Notes: a model not told the origin generated them from the letters alone. A stretch of 64,000 nucleotides of DNA from JARICQ01 sp964428475 (GCA_964428475.1 CAYRYO010000001.1:39059-103058), one strand, 5' to 3'. Positions 41,318 to 50,233 are shown, counted from the first letter of the stretch. Numbers and translations are program-made.

Positions 41318-44218
41318 ATGAAAAAGACTAGATTGATATCTATTATATTAATAATAACAATATTATTTACTAGTATTGCAGTTTTAGCTGAAGATGAAAA
41401 AGAAGAGACAAAACAATCTGCTTACGATGCTGGATATATAAAAGGACAGGAAGATAAAGGGGATTCAATTAAAATGCCTTCTTTTGAGCAGATAAAGAAT
41501 TTATATGATGGAAAATACAAGGATGATTTTCTAGAAGGATATATAAAAGGGTTTATTGATGGTAAGAGCACCTATGGTAAAACATTAGGTTCAAAATTAG
41601 GAGAAATTGAAGGAGAAACAGATTTTAGAAAGGGATATATTTCTGATTGGCAAAGAAATTTTCCAAATGATAATGAAATTATTGAAATGTACAATTTAAA
41701 GATAGAACCCAAAGATTATCAAATTAAGTTTCTTGAAGAATTTAAAGAATCTTATAGAGAATCTTATTTAAAAGCTTTTGAAGAGGCTAATTTAAAACCA
41801 GTAGCTGATTCAGCTGAAAAGGGAAAAGCAGATGGCTTGTCTATAGGAAGTTCTCTGGGTGATTTTTTTGGTAAAAAGGATGCAGAAGAAAATAAAAATA
41901 TAGATTATAATCGTCATTTGCCAGATGATTCAGTGATTGTGAAAAATTATAATCTAGAGAAAGATACCAAGGAGTATAGAGAAGCTTTTATTACTTATTT
42001 TAAGATTTCTTTTAGAGAAGGATATGAAAAGACTTATAGAGAAACCAATATAGGTAATATCAATGAAGCTGCTGAAAAAGATGGACACGATAAAGGCTAT
42101 GACGATGGTAAAGCGGAGGCTGAAAGCTATAAGAGATTAAATCAATTAAAACCTTATAATATGATTAAACCAACTGAAAAAAAAATAAAAGATAAATTTA
42201 AGGAATATTTAGCAAGTAAAAATGAAGCCTATATAAAGGATTTTATTGAAGGCTATCTTGATGGATTTAAAAAGGGCTATGAAGAAATTATTGGTAATGA
42301 ATCAATGTATCAAGATGGCTATTCTAAAGGATATAGTGATGGTAAAAGTCTTGCAGCTAAGAGCAATGCTGACAAAACTTTTATTTCTTATGAAAAAGCT
42401 AAGCTTACAGATGCACAAATAACTACTAGTAATTATGAGACTTTAAAAGACAAGAGTAAGGATTATATATTGCTTTTTGTAGATGGCTATAGAAAAGGTT
42501 TTGAAGTTGGATATAAGGAAGTGATAAAAGCGGGTGAAGATACAAAGACGCCTGAAGCTATTAGTGCAGGTTTTGGAGCTTCTTTTGGAATGATGTATGG
42601 TGAGATGGCAGGCATTAGAGATTACGAAGGGGGCAATAGGCCTGATTGGAGCAGGGCTATGCCTAGTAATTCTGAAATCAATTCTCTATTTGATCTTAGG
42701 AGCTTACCTTATCATGAAAGAGATAAGTTTATAGAGCAATTTGAAATTAACTTTGAAATCGGATATGGAAAAGCATATTATAATGCTCATTTTGGAAAGA
42801 AAAAAGCAAGTATGGAAACTGGAAAAACAGATGGTACTACTTTTGGCTCTATGGTAGGTAAGGTTTTTGGTGCAAAGGATTACTATGAAGGAAAAGATTC
42901 TGATTTTAATAGAAATATGCCTAGTGAGGGTAAAATATCTGTGGAATATTCTCTAAATAAAGATAATGCAGACTATACTAGGGGATTTATCAATGGCTTT
43001 AAGAATGCTTATGAGGAAGCATATCTGAGTGGATTTAGAGAGGCGAAAAATAGTGCTAAAGTACTAGAAGACTCAAGTGCATATGAAAATGGATTAGCTA
43101 TAGGGCAAACTAAAGGAGAAATTCAGGCAAGTATGGATCATATGATGAAGGCATCTAATGATTGGGAAAGGTCACAGCCTCTTTCTTCTTCTATCATTTC
43201 AGAGTATAATTTAATGTATCAGACTACTAAGTATAGGGATAGCTTTATAAATGGATTTTGGGATGGATATTCTAAAGGATATACTGAGAATTACAAACAA
43301 CTAAGTCAAGATAGTGCAATAAATAAAACTACTTCTCAAACTGTTCCTATTGCAGGAGGGAATATTGAAAGCTTAGGTGGTGGATTTGCAGTTGAAGTAG
43401 ATCCAGGAATATATTACAAGCCTGTTATTTTAAATATAGATAATTTAAATGGAAATTATTCTATTGATAGCAGATATATTTCTGCTTCTGATTATTATAG
43501 AGTGAGTATGTTAAATCCATCGGGAGCTTCTTCTAAGGATAAAAAGATAAAGATATCTTTTGAATACTATGGTGACAAAGATGGTGGCATATATGTGTTA
43601 GATGAAAACAAATGGTACTATTTAACCTCTACTATTGAAGATGGGGTGATTTCAACATATGTAAATCCAAGTGCTATAAGTGCAAATGGAAATATTTTTG
43701 GGGTTTTAGTTGATAAGGAGACAGAAGTTTTTTATGATATTAGGGGACATTGGGCAAAAGATGAGATAACAGCCTATATTAGGAGAGATGTCATAAGTGG
43801 GTATCCTGATAAAACTTTCAAGCCTGATCAATATATAACTAGGGCAGAATTTTTAGTTTTGCTTGGCAGATTATACGAGTGGTATTTGCCATATGATACT
43901 TCTAATACCAAGTTTTTTAAAGATCAAGGGACATTTAATAAATTTAGTATTAAGCATATAGGATATGGTCTGTCTCATAATTATATTATTGGCTATCCAG
44001 ATAAGTATTTTAGGCCTTATAATAACATTACCTACAAAGAAGTTGATATCATTATGAAGAGAGTGTTAAATGATTTTAATTTTAGATGGTCTAAATATGC
44101 TGAAAAAATGATGTATGATAAAAAGATAAGATCTTCAAGTTATGATAGCTATGACAACAGGATTACAAGAGCAGAATTCTCATATATGCTCTATAATTTG
44201 TATCAATGGAAATATTAG
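41318..44218 (+). CDS. Secreted repeat protein with C-terminal SLH domains
   Basis: A 966-residue surface protein of unknown family. A signal peptide (1-25) is followed by about eight repeats of 75-100 residues (36-664). Each has a glycine-spaced helix (GxxxGxxxG), a DW/RNxP-type turn, an IxxxYNL motif (such as NEIIEMYNL and SSIISEYNL) and a YxxxFIxGFxxGYxxxY helix. A beta module follows (~680-800). Three S-layer-homology domains (807-966: DIRGHWAKDE, GYPDKTFKP, RITRAEF) would bind it to wall polymers. The pilO-like gene precedes it by 12 bases and fimT-like overlaps its end, so it belongs to the pilus operon. Confidence 0.82.
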   Translation: MKKTRLISIILIITILFTSIAVLAEDEKEETKQSAYDAGYIKGQEDKGDSIKMPSFEQIKNLYDGKYKDDFLEGYIKGFIDGKSTYGKTLGSKLGEIEGETDFRKGYISDWQRNFPNDNEIIEMYNLKIEPKDYQIKFLEEFKESYRESYLKAFEEANLKPVADSAEKGKADGLSIGSSLGDFFGKKDAEENKNIDYNRHLPDDSVIVKNYNLEKDTKEYREAFITYFKISFREGYEKTYRETNIGNINEAAEKDGHDKGYDDGKAEAESYKRLNQLKPYNMIKPTEKKIKDKFKEYLASKNEAYIKDFIEGYLDGFKKGYEEIIGNESMYQDGYSKGYSDGKSLAAKSNADKTFISYEKAKLTDAQITTSNYETLKDKSKDYILLFVDGYRKGFEVGYKEVIKAGEDTKTPEAISAGFGASFGMMYGEMAGIRDYEGGNRPDWSRAMPSNSEINSLFDLRSLPYHERDKFIEQFEINFEIGYGKAYYNAHFGKKKASMETGKTDGTTFGSMVGKVFGAKDYYEGKDSDFNRNMPSEGKISVEYSLNKDNADYTRGFINGFKNAYEEAYLSGFREAKNSAKVLEDSSAYENGLAIGQTKGEIQASMDHMMKASNDWERSQPLSSSIISEYNLMYQTTKYRDSFINGFWDGYSKGYTENYKQLSQDSAINKTTSQTVPIAGGNIESLGGGFAVEVDPGIYYKPVILNIDNLNGNYSIDSRYISASDYYRVSMLNPSGASSKDKKIKISFEYYGDKDGGIYVLDENKWYYLTSTIEDGVISTYVNPSAISANGNIFGVLVDKETEVFYDIRGHWAKDEITAYIRRDVISGYPDKTFKPDQYITRAEFLVLLGRLYEWYLPYDTSNTKFFKDQGTFNKFSIKHIGYGLSHNYIIGYPDKYFRPYNNITYKEVDIIMKRVLNDFNFRWSKYAEKMMYDKKIRSSSYDSYDNRITRAEFSYMLYNLYQWKY

Positions 44219-44673
44219 ACATTAAAGGCAAATGGGGCTATACACTGATAGAACTTATAGTGGTGTTAGCTTTGTTTGCTATTGTTTTATGTATGGCTGT
44301 ACCTAGTACAAATATAATATTTAATACTAGAGAAAAAAACGAATTAAAGACATTTAGAAGGGATATATTATTTGCTAGAAATAGTGCTGTAGCTGAAAAT
44401 TGTTTTTATATATTGGCATTAGATGGTGAAAATAATGGTTATTCAATTTCAAAGGAAAGTTTAATTAAGGGTAAACAAGAAAGTGTTAAGGTTGTAAGGT
44501 TTAAAGATGGAATTAAATTAAAAGAAATTCAACTTAAAAATATTATTACCTTTAAGGCTACAGGATCACCTGATCAGGGTACTACTATTAATCTCTCTAA
44601 TAAGAAAAAGCAAAAGATAGAAATAACTATTGCACCGGCAACAGGAAGTGTAAATTTGAAGATAAAAAAATAA
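44206..44673 (+). CDS. FimT/GspH-like minor prepilin
   Basis: The 155-residue prepilin has KGKWG and cleavage before YTLIELIVVLALFAIVLCMAVPS, with the Glu at the fifth position. A GspH-type body follows (FRRDILFARNSAVAENCFYIL, then ITFKATGSPDQGTTINL). The start overlaps the end of the SLH protein gene by 13 bases. A tyrosine replaces the usual Phe at the first mature residue. It probably primes pilus assembly with the next three pilin-like proteins. Confidence 0.85.
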   Translation: MEILDIKGKWGYTLIELIVVLALFAIVLCMAVPSTNIIFNTREKNELKTFRRDILFARNSAVAENCFYILALDGENNGYSISKESLIKGKQESVKVVRFKDGIKLKEIQLKNIITFKATGSPDQGTTINLSNKKKQKIEITIAPATGSVNLKIKK

Positions 44674-44688
44674 AGTTTGGAGAAACTT

Positions 44689-45108
44689 ATGAATAACAAT
44701 GGATTTACTTTGGTAGAAGTTATGATGGCACTGTTTTTATTAGGTTTATTGACGATTACTATTTTTCCGATTTTTCAAACTTCCCTGGGTATAATAGATA
44801 GAAATAATTTGAAACTTGAAATGATGCATATTGGTGAAATGACTATAGAGAAACTAAAAGCTTTTAAAGAAGATAGCGAGGAAGAACTATATATATATAA
44901 TACAAAAGTAAAAGATGTAATAGATATATTTTCAGATTCAAGTGAGGCATCTTTAAGTATTTCAACTATTGAAGATAAAGACTATAAGATTCAAATATCT
45001 AAAGAAGAAAAAAATGAAGGACTGTGGATTGTATCCGTTTTAGTATCCTATGAAAAGGGAGAAAAACATGAAGAAATTGAATATAAAGCATTTTTACAAA
45101 AGAAATAA
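44689..45108 (+). CDS. PilV/GspI-like minor prepilin
   Basis: The 139-residue prepilin has a very short leader (MNNNG), then FTLVEVMMALFLLGLLTITIFP. The short beta domain resembles PilV/GspI. ATG 44689 follows TTGGAG; a TTG at 44677 is less likely. The gene overlaps the next one by 41 bases. Confidence 0.83.
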   Translation: MNNNGFTLVEVMMALFLLGLLTITIFPIFQTSLGIIDRNNLKLEMMHIGEMTIEKLKAFKEDSEEELYIYNTKVKDVIDIFSDSSEASLSISTIEDKDYKIQISKEEKNEGLWIVSVLVSYEKGEKHEEIEYKAFLQKK

Positions 45109-45640
45109 AGGATTTACGCTAATTGAATTGATTTTAGTATTGGGAATGTGTTCTATTATTATCTTACCTATATGTTCTATGCTTGATTTTTCTCTTAAAT
45201 CATGTGAATTTGTTGAGGAGAAAGACGAAGTTTTTTTAAATGCTAGATATGGAATTGAATACATAAAAGAGGAAGTGAAATCTGCTGATATAGTAGTTTC
45301 TCAAGATAAAATAAAAAACTTGAATTTAAAATACCCTACTAATATAGGTTTTTTACTTGTATTTATTGATAATGAGATTTACAAGTATGTGACATATCAC
45401 ACTGACAATGGGAAATTAATTAGGGTGACATGTGATAGTATAAAAGGGAAGTATCCATCTTATGGTCATTTTAAAGGCTATAATGAAATATGCAGATTGG
45501 TCGATAATATAGGAAATACAAAGCTTGATAAGGAAAATGGTATGATTAATTTGGATTTTAATTTTAAGTACTCAAATAATAATAAAGCGTCTCTAAATAT
45601 TAAAGCGGATATATACATTAGATGTAGTATAGACTGTTAA
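45068..45640 (+). CDS. PilW/GspJ-like minor prepilin
   Basis: The ~190-residue prepilin has leader FYKRNKG and mature start FTLIELILVLGMCSIIILPICSM, with a Glu at the fifth position. The rest is the helix-plus-beta layout of PilW/GspJ. ATG 45068 follows GGGAG and overlaps the previous gene by 41 bases, so translation is likely coupled. Several cysteines, two of them near the C terminus (CSIDC), are unusual for this set. Confidence 0.83.
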   Translation: MKKLNIKHFYKRNKGFTLIELILVLGMCSIIILPICSMLDFSLKSCEFVEEKDEVFLNARYGIEYIKEEVKSADIVVSQDKIKNLNLKYPTNIGFLLVFIDNEIYKYVTYHTDNGKLIRVTCDSIKGKYPSYGHFKGYNEICRLVDNIGNTKLDKENGMINLDFNFKYSNNNKASLNIKADIYIRCSIDC

Positions 45641-45655
45641 TTATTGGAGGATTCT

Positions 45656-46657
45656 ATGAAGAAAGATGGAGGATTTATTTCCATATTTATTTTAATTGTA
45701 TTTACATTAATGATTTCTATAATAGTGTATTTAATATATATCGTTAGTCTTGAGACCTCAATATTATCTTGTTCGAAAAATAATGTACAGTCCTTTTATA
45801 ATTCTGAAGCTAAGATTCTCATGTGTACTGAAGATAAGTATTTTGAAGAACAATTAATTCCAAACTTATTGGGATTATTTAGAAAGACTAATTTTGTTCC
45901 GAAACCAATAACAATAGATCAGATAGATTTAGAAGATGGAGATATTAATTCTAAAATCGAATTAAAACTTAAGGATATAGATGATAGAAGATGTTTATTT
46001 CTTAAATCTGAATCGATAGTAAATAAAACCAAAACAGAAGTAAAATCTATTCTTACTTTGGTAAATAGTTTATTTGAATCAAAAAATCCGACTCTTGATG
46101 TATATAACTCTAAAGTTGAAGATATAGAGCCTTTAAAATCTCTATTGCTTAATATAGAAAGTAATATAAGTGTAAAAGATTCAAATATATATGATAATAT
46201 GTATGGATTTGAAACTGAAGATTATGATATTATCAATTTAACTCCTGATAAGTTAATTTGCAAAAGGAATACTATGGAGAGTTCATATATTGAAGCTGTA
46301 AATAAAAAAGAAGTTTTTATTATAGGGAAAAAGCATAATGGAGAAAGTATTGAGCTAAGTATATCTAAACCGGGTATGCAGAATAAGATTATTTTATATG
46401 GAGTTATTTATATTGAAGGAGATATAATTGTTTCCACAGAACTTCAATTTAATGGTATAATGATAATTAATGGGGGAGAATTAGATATAAGTGAAGGGGT
46501 AAATCTTAATGGAATGATTATATATATAAATAATGAAGATGTGGTCAATAATCCTGATCTTTTAGATTTAAAATACAATAGTAAATGGATATATAAATAT
46601 GGTACCTATATACCAGGATTTTTAGATGTAAAAATAGATTTAATAAAAAGCAATTGA
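45656..46657 (+). CDS. PilX/GspK-like minor pilin
   Basis: The ~333-residue protein has a leader MKKDGG, a helix FISIFILIVFTLMISIIVYL without the Glu5, and a long body with a C-terminal beta region (IEGDIIVSTELQFNGIMIINGG) like the large PilX-like protein upstream. ATG 45656 follows TTGGAGG. It completes a FimT-PilV-PilW-PilX quartet, the set that primes pilus assembly in other bacteria. Confidence 0.78.
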   Translation: MKKDGGFISIFILIVFTLMISIIVYLIYIVSLETSILSCSKNNVQSFYNSEAKILMCTEDKYFEEQLIPNLLGLFRKTNFVPKPITIDQIDLEDGDINSKIELKLKDIDDRRCLFLKSESIVNKTKTEVKSILTLVNSLFESKNPTLDVYNSKVEDIEPLKSLLLNIESNISVKDSNIYDNMYGFETEDYDIINLTPDKLICKRNTMESSYIEAVNKKEVFIIGKKHNGESIELSISKPGMQNKIILYGVIYIEGDIIVSTELQFNGIMIINGGELDISEGVNLNGMIIYINNEDVVNNPDLLDLKYNSKWIYKYGTYIPGFLDVKIDLIKSN

Positions 46658-46670
46658 TAGGGGGATAATT

Positions 46671-46934
46671 ATGTTAGTTAATTTAATGGAAGAAGAAGTT
46701 ATTCATGTGCTCGATAGTGTATTAAGTGAAATGGATGATGTTTGTAAATGTGATAAGTGTAGGATAGATATGGCAGCTATAGCTTTAAATCATTTGAGAC
46801 CTAATTATGTGGTAAGTGAAAAAGGTGAAGTTTATAGTAAGGCAAACAATATGAGTTATCAATTTAAAACTGACATTGTATTAGCTGTGACTAATGCTAT
46901 AGAGACTGTTAAGGAAAATCCAAAGCATGATTAA
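46671..46934 (+). CDS. ComFB-family protein, possible cyclic dinucleotide receptor
   Basis: An 87-residue cytoplasmic protein with the ComFB pattern: NLMEEEVIHVLDSVLSE, then VCKCDKCRIDMAAIALNHLRPNYVV with a Cys pair, and a terminal helix. ComFB was first tied to late competence in Bacillus, and family members have recently been reported as cyclic di-nucleotide receptors in cyanobacteria, where they affect pilus-dependent behaviour. Lying 13 bases after the last pilin gene, it is very likely part of the pilus transcript. Binding of c-di-GMP here is inference. Confidence 0.82.
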   Translation: MLVNLMEEEVIHVLDSVLSEMDDVCKCDKCRIDMAAIALNHLRPNYVVSEKGEVYSKANNMSYQFKTDIVLAVTNAIETVKENPKHD

Positions 46935-46963
46935 TATTAATTGAAATGTATTAAAATTAATTC

Positions 46964-46992
46964 TTGAGTTAAATTAAATAGACTGGTATAAT
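46964..46992 (+). promoter_or_regulatory. Promoter of efp
   Basis: TTGAGT (46964-46969) and TATAAT (46987-46992) are spaced by 17 bases, about 55 bases before the efp start. Confidence 0.65.
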
Positions 46993-47046
46993 TAGTTTGG
47001 AAGAACTTGAATACTTGAAAAGTCAACTATAGGAGGAGATATATAC

Positions 47047-47604
47047 ATGATATCAGCAGGCGATTTTAGAAAAGGTTTAACCTTTGAATACGATGGAGAT
47101 GTCTATCAAGTGCTGGATTTTCAACACGTAAAGCCTGGCAAAGGAGCAGCTTTTGTAAGGACAAAGATAAGATCTGTGATGAGTGGTGGAACCAAGGATG
47201 TTACATTTAATCCTAGTGAAAAATTCCCAAAAGCTATGATAGAAACTAATGAAATGCAATACTTATACAATGATGGGTCACTATATTATTTTATGGATGA
47301 TGAAACTTATGAACAGATACCGTTAGATAGGGAAGCTGTTGAAGAAGCTATTGTGTATTTAAAGGAAAATGAAAGAGCAACTATCAAATTTTATAAGGGA
47401 AAGGCATTTGAAGTAATCCCACCAAATTTTGTAGAATTAGAAGTGACTGAAACAGAACCAGGGGTAAAAGGTGATACTGCCCAAGGGGCTACTAAACCTG
47501 CTACAGTTGAGACAGGTGCGACATTACAAGTTCCTCTTTTTATTAATCAAGGAGATGTTATAAAGATAGATACACGTACTGGTGATTATTTATCAAGGAA
47601 ATAG
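47047..47604 (+). CDS. efp: Elongation factor P
   Basis: EF-P rescues ribosomes stalled at polyproline stretches. The 185-residue, three-beta-barrel protein carries the loop lysine in VKPGKGAAF (Lys32), followed by the segments RTKIRSVMSGG and VPLFINQGDVIKIDTRTGDY. GGAGGAG precedes the ATG. It separates the pilus locus from the spoIIIA operon, a neighbourhood often found in Clostridia. Confidence 0.97.
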   Translation: MISAGDFRKGLTFEYDGDVYQVLDFQHVKPGKGAAFVRTKIRSVMSGGTKDVTFNPSEKFPKAMIETNEMQYLYNDGSLYYFMDDETYEQIPLDREAVEEAIVYLKENERATIKFYKGKAFEVIPPNFVELEVTETEPGVKGDTAQGATKPATVETGATLQVPLFINQGDVIKIDTRTGDYLSRK

Positions 47605-47643
47605 GTAATAATGAAGTTAAAATATAAATTTAGGAGGGTTAAT

Positions 47644-47970
47644 ATGGATTATTTAGTACAAAAAGTTTCTTATTTAAAGGGATTAGCTGAAGGGCTAGGA
47701 ATTGAAGAAAATTCAAAAGAAGGCAAACTACTTCTTCATATAGTAGATACACTAGAAGATTTTGCGGATGTATTGGCAGAGACAATAGAGGATCAAATGG
47801 ATTTAGAAGAGTATGTAAACTTTATAGATGAAGATTTAGCAGATATAGAAGAAGACATCTATGGAGAAGATTACGATGATGATGATTTTGACTTCGATGA
47901 TTTTGATTTTGAAGATTGTTGTGATGATGAAGATTGTTGTTGCCATTTTGAAGATGGAGAAGACGAATAA
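47644..47970 (+). CDS. CD1247-type acidic protein
   Basis: The 108-residue product has the conserved CD1247 N-terminal domain (MDYLVQKVSYLKGLAEGL to about residue 50) and a very acidic tail rich in Asp/Glu/Phe with a cluster of five cysteines near the end (DCCDDEDCCC). Function is unknown; the tail could bind metal. ATG 47644 follows AGGAGG; an upstream in-frame ATG at 47611 lies seven bases after the efp stop without a ribosome site. It probably shares the efp transcript. Confidence 0.8.
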   Translation: MDYLVQKVSYLKGLAEGLGIEENSKEGKLLLHIVDTLEDFADVLAETIEDQMDLEEYVNFIDEDLADIEEDIYGEDYDDDDFDFDDFDFEDCCDDEDCCCHFEDGEDE

Positions 47971-47989
47971 TAATTAAATATTAATATCT

Positions 47990-48056
47990 AACCCCTAAGG
48001 TTTTGGCCTTAGGGGTTTTTAAAAAAATAAAAGCCCTAGGGCTTTTATTTTTTTGG
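47990..48056 (+). terminator. Tandem terminators ahead of spoIIIA
   Basis: AACCCCTAAGG (47990-48000) pairs with CCTTAGGGGTT (48007-48017) and a T-run follows. A second hairpin (AAATAAAAGCCC with GGGCTTTTATTT, about 48025-48050) with more Ts lies directly behind. Together they isolate the spoIIIA operon from efp. Confidence 0.88.
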
Positions 48057-48083
48057 AATAAATAATTTATAACTTCATAGAAT
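48055..48083 (+). promoter_or_regulatory. Possible sigma-E promoter of the spoIIIA operon
   Basis: GGAATAA (48055-48061) and CATAGAAT (48076-48083) are 14 bases apart, fitting the mother-cell sigma-E pattern (-35 ATA type, -10 CATACAAT) apart from one base in the -10 box. This is the expected control for spoIIIA. Confidence 0.5.
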
Positions 48084-48103
48084 TTATATAAGGAGGACAT
48101 GTT

Positions 48104-49078
48104 ATGTGGGATAAGGTGGAAATTTATGAATTGCTAATTGAAAACTTATGTGAGGAGTTAAATGAAGTACTTATAAAGGTGCCAGTTGAATTCAAAGAAA
48201 ATGTAGAAGAAATAAGAATAAGAAATGATAGGCCCTTATCTATATATTCAAATGGAAAAGATTATTTTATTTCAAAGAGTGGCAAGCCTAAAAATACTAT
48301 ACATAATATTTTTATGGTAAATAAAACTCATATAAATAATACTTTCCAATTGATAACTAATTATTCAGTATATGCCTACAAAGAAGAGATAAGGAGTGGC
48401 TATATAACTATAAAGGGGGGGCATAGGGTTGGAATAGGTGGAAAGGTTATATATGGACCAGATGGACTTGAGACTATAAGAGATATTTCATCTCTTAATA
48501 TTAGAATTGCAAGGGAAAAAATAGGTATATCAGACTCTATAATTTCTTATTTAACTAACAGTATAAATAAATTTTATAATACACTTATTATATCGCCTCC
48601 ACAATGTGGTAAGACGACCCTTTTAAGAGATATTATTAGAAATCTGAGTGATGGTGAGTTTTCAAGTATAGCTAGGGGCTTTAAGATAAGTGTAGTTGAT
48701 GAAAGGTCAGAAATTGCAGGTATGTATAAATCTTTACCCCAAAATAATATTGGAGTAAGAACAGATGTGTTAGACGGTTGTTTGAAGTGTGACGGCATTA
48801 TGATGGCAATAAGGTCTATGTCTCCAGATATCATAGCTGTTGATGAAATAGGTGGCAATAAGGATGTAGAAGCTATTCAGGAGGCCTTAAGGGCTGGTAT
48901 AAAGTTAATTGCTACTATTCATGGAAATGATTTGCGACAGATAATACAAAAACCTAGCATGAAAAAGTTATTAAAAGACGGCGTGTTTGAAAGGTATATC
49001 ATACTTGACAACTCGAACGGTGTTGGCACAATAAGAGATATCTTAGATGGAAATACATTTAAGTCTATTTATAAGTGA
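48104..49078 (+). CDS. spoIIIAA: Stage III sporulation protein AA
   Basis: SpoIIIAA is the ATPase of the SpoIIIA-SpoIIQ channel between mother cell and forespore, and is related to PilB/secretion ATPases. The 324-residue protein has a beta-rich N-terminal part, Walker A PPQCGKTT near residue 165-172, and SPDIIAVDEIGG as the Walker B region. GGAGG precedes the ATG. It is first in an eight-gene operon in the canonical AA to AH order. Confidence 0.95.
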   Translation: MWDKVEIYELLIENLCEELNEVLIKVPVEFKENVEEIRIRNDRPLSIYSNGKDYFISKSGKPKNTIHNIFMVNKTHINNTFQLITNYSVYAYKEEIRSGYITIKGGHRVGIGGKVIYGPDGLETIRDISSLNIRIAREKIGISDSIISYLTNSINKFYNTLIISPPQCGKTTLLRDIIRNLSDGEFSSIARGFKISVVDERSEIAGMYKSLPQNNIGVRTDVLDGCLKCDGIMMAIRSMSPDIIAVDEIGGNKDVEAIQEALRAGIKLIATIHGNDLRQIIQKPSMKKLLKDGVFERYIILDNSNGVGTIRDILDGNTFKSIYK

Positions 49079-49089
49079 ATGGTGATTAT

Positions 49090-49614
49090 ATGTTGATTTT
49101 AAAAATAATTTTATACCTATGTATAGTGCTTGTGTGTACTGTACTTGGATATCTTTATAGTGGGATTTATGTGAAGAGATTTGAAAATCTAGTGAGTTTA
49201 AAAGGTGCTATAAAGATATTGGAAACGGAGATTGTCTATGGTGCTACGCCACTTCCTGAGGCATTGTCTAATGTGTATAGAAAGGCTAGTCCAAAAGTGA
49301 GAGATATATTTAAAGATATTGAAAATGATCTTGCAAGTAATAAAAGAGTATTAGCTTTTGATAGCTTTTTATATGTAGAGGAGAAGATGTATAGCGATTA
49401 TTGTTTTAAAAAGCAAGAGATTGAAGCTTTTATGGATCTTGGTAGGGTTATAGGAGGTTCTGATAGAGTTGATCAGGAAAAAAATCTTACATTAATATTA
49501 GATCAAATGGATGGGTTTATAGATGAAGCAAGAGATGAACGAGATAAGAATGAAAAGATGTACAGAAATTTAGGAGTATTATCTGGGCTGGGGATAATTA
49601 TTATGCTTTTATAG
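49090..49614 (+). CDS. spoIIIAB: Stage III sporulation protein AB
   Basis: SpoIIIAB is a GspF-like membrane protein of the SpoIIIA complex. The ~174-residue product has an N-terminal helix (LKIILYLCIVLVCTVLGYLYSG), a cytoplasmic four-helix part and a C-terminal hydrophobic end (LGVLSGLGIIIMLL). ATG 49090 follows GGTGAT; a GTG at 49075 overlaps the spoIIIAA stop and could also serve. Confidence 0.92.
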   Translation: MLILKIILYLCIVLVCTVLGYLYSGIYVKRFENLVSLKGAIKILETEIVYGATPLPEALSNVYRKASPKVRDIFKDIENDLASNKRVLAFDSFLYVEEKMYSDYCFKKQEIEAFMDLGRVIGGSDRVDQEKNLTLILDQMDGFIDEARDERDKNEKMYRNLGVLSGLGIIIMLL

Positions 49615-49626
49615 GGGAGATAAAAT

Positions 49627-49821
49627 ATGGAGGTAGATTTAATATTTAAGATTGCAGGAATAGGAATGTTAGTGGCAGTGATAAATATTGTGCTAGAGAA
49701 ATCTGGAAAAGAGGAGTATGCATTTCTTACTACTTTAATTGGAGTTGTGATAGTACTGGGCATTGTAATTAATTTAGTTGCTAAGTTATTTGACAATGTA
49801 AAAGTGCTGTTTAAACTTTAG
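49627..49821 (+). CDS. spoIIIAC: Stage III sporulation protein AC
   Basis: A tiny 64-residue membrane protein with two helices (IFKIAGIGMLVAVINIVL and LTTLIGVVIVLGIVINLV), the normal size for SpoIIIAC, a membrane subunit of the feeding-tube complex. It resembles the following SpoIIIAD. GGGGAG precedes the ATG. Confidence 0.93.
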   Translation: MEVDLIFKIAGIGMLVAVINIVLEKSGKEEYAFLTTLIGVVIVLGIVINLVAKLFDNVKVLFKL

Positions 49822-49836
49822 TGAGGAGAAAAGTTT

Positions 49837-50223
49837 ATGGAAATTTTTAAGATTGTTGGAATAGGGGTAGTTGCGACATTTCTTGTTGTCTTACTTAAAG
49901 GGACAAGACCTGAGTTTTCATTGTATATAAGTATTGTAACTGGGATAGTAGTTTTTTCTATGATTTTAGGAGAACTTTCTTATGTAATAAGGATATTAAA
50001 TGATTTAGCACGAAAAATAAATATTGAATTTATGTACTTTTCTACTATTTTGAAAATAATTGGTATGGCATATTTAGTGGAATTTGGTTCGCAGATATCT
50101 AGAGATGCAGGAGAAAATGGCATAGCAATGAAGATTGAGCTAGGAGGAAAGGTGATTATTATGGTTCTTTCCATACCTATACTTTTAGCTTTGATGGAGT
50201 TAATAATTAAAATACTTCCGTGA
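49837..50223 (+). CDS. spoIIIAD: Stage III sporulation protein AD
   Basis: The 128-residue, four-helix membrane protein begins with the SpoIIIAC-like KIVGIGVVATFLVVLLK segment and ends with VIIMVLSIPILLALMELI. It is a channel-complex subunit in the mother-cell membrane. GAGGAGAA precedes the ATG. Confidence 0.93.
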   Translation: MEIFKIVGIGVVATFLVVLLKGTRPEFSLYISIVTGIVVFSMILGELSYVIRILNDLARKINIEFMYFSTILKIIGMAYLVEFGSQISRDAGENGIAMKIELGGKVIIMVLSIPILLALMELIIKILP

Positions 50224-50233
50224 AGGTGAAATC

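Noticed and set aside
41426..43310. DNA-level tandem repeat or CRISPR-like array in the SLH gene
   Set aside because: The repeats are degenerate at DNA level and recur only as protein motifs; there are no regular spacers and no cas genes.
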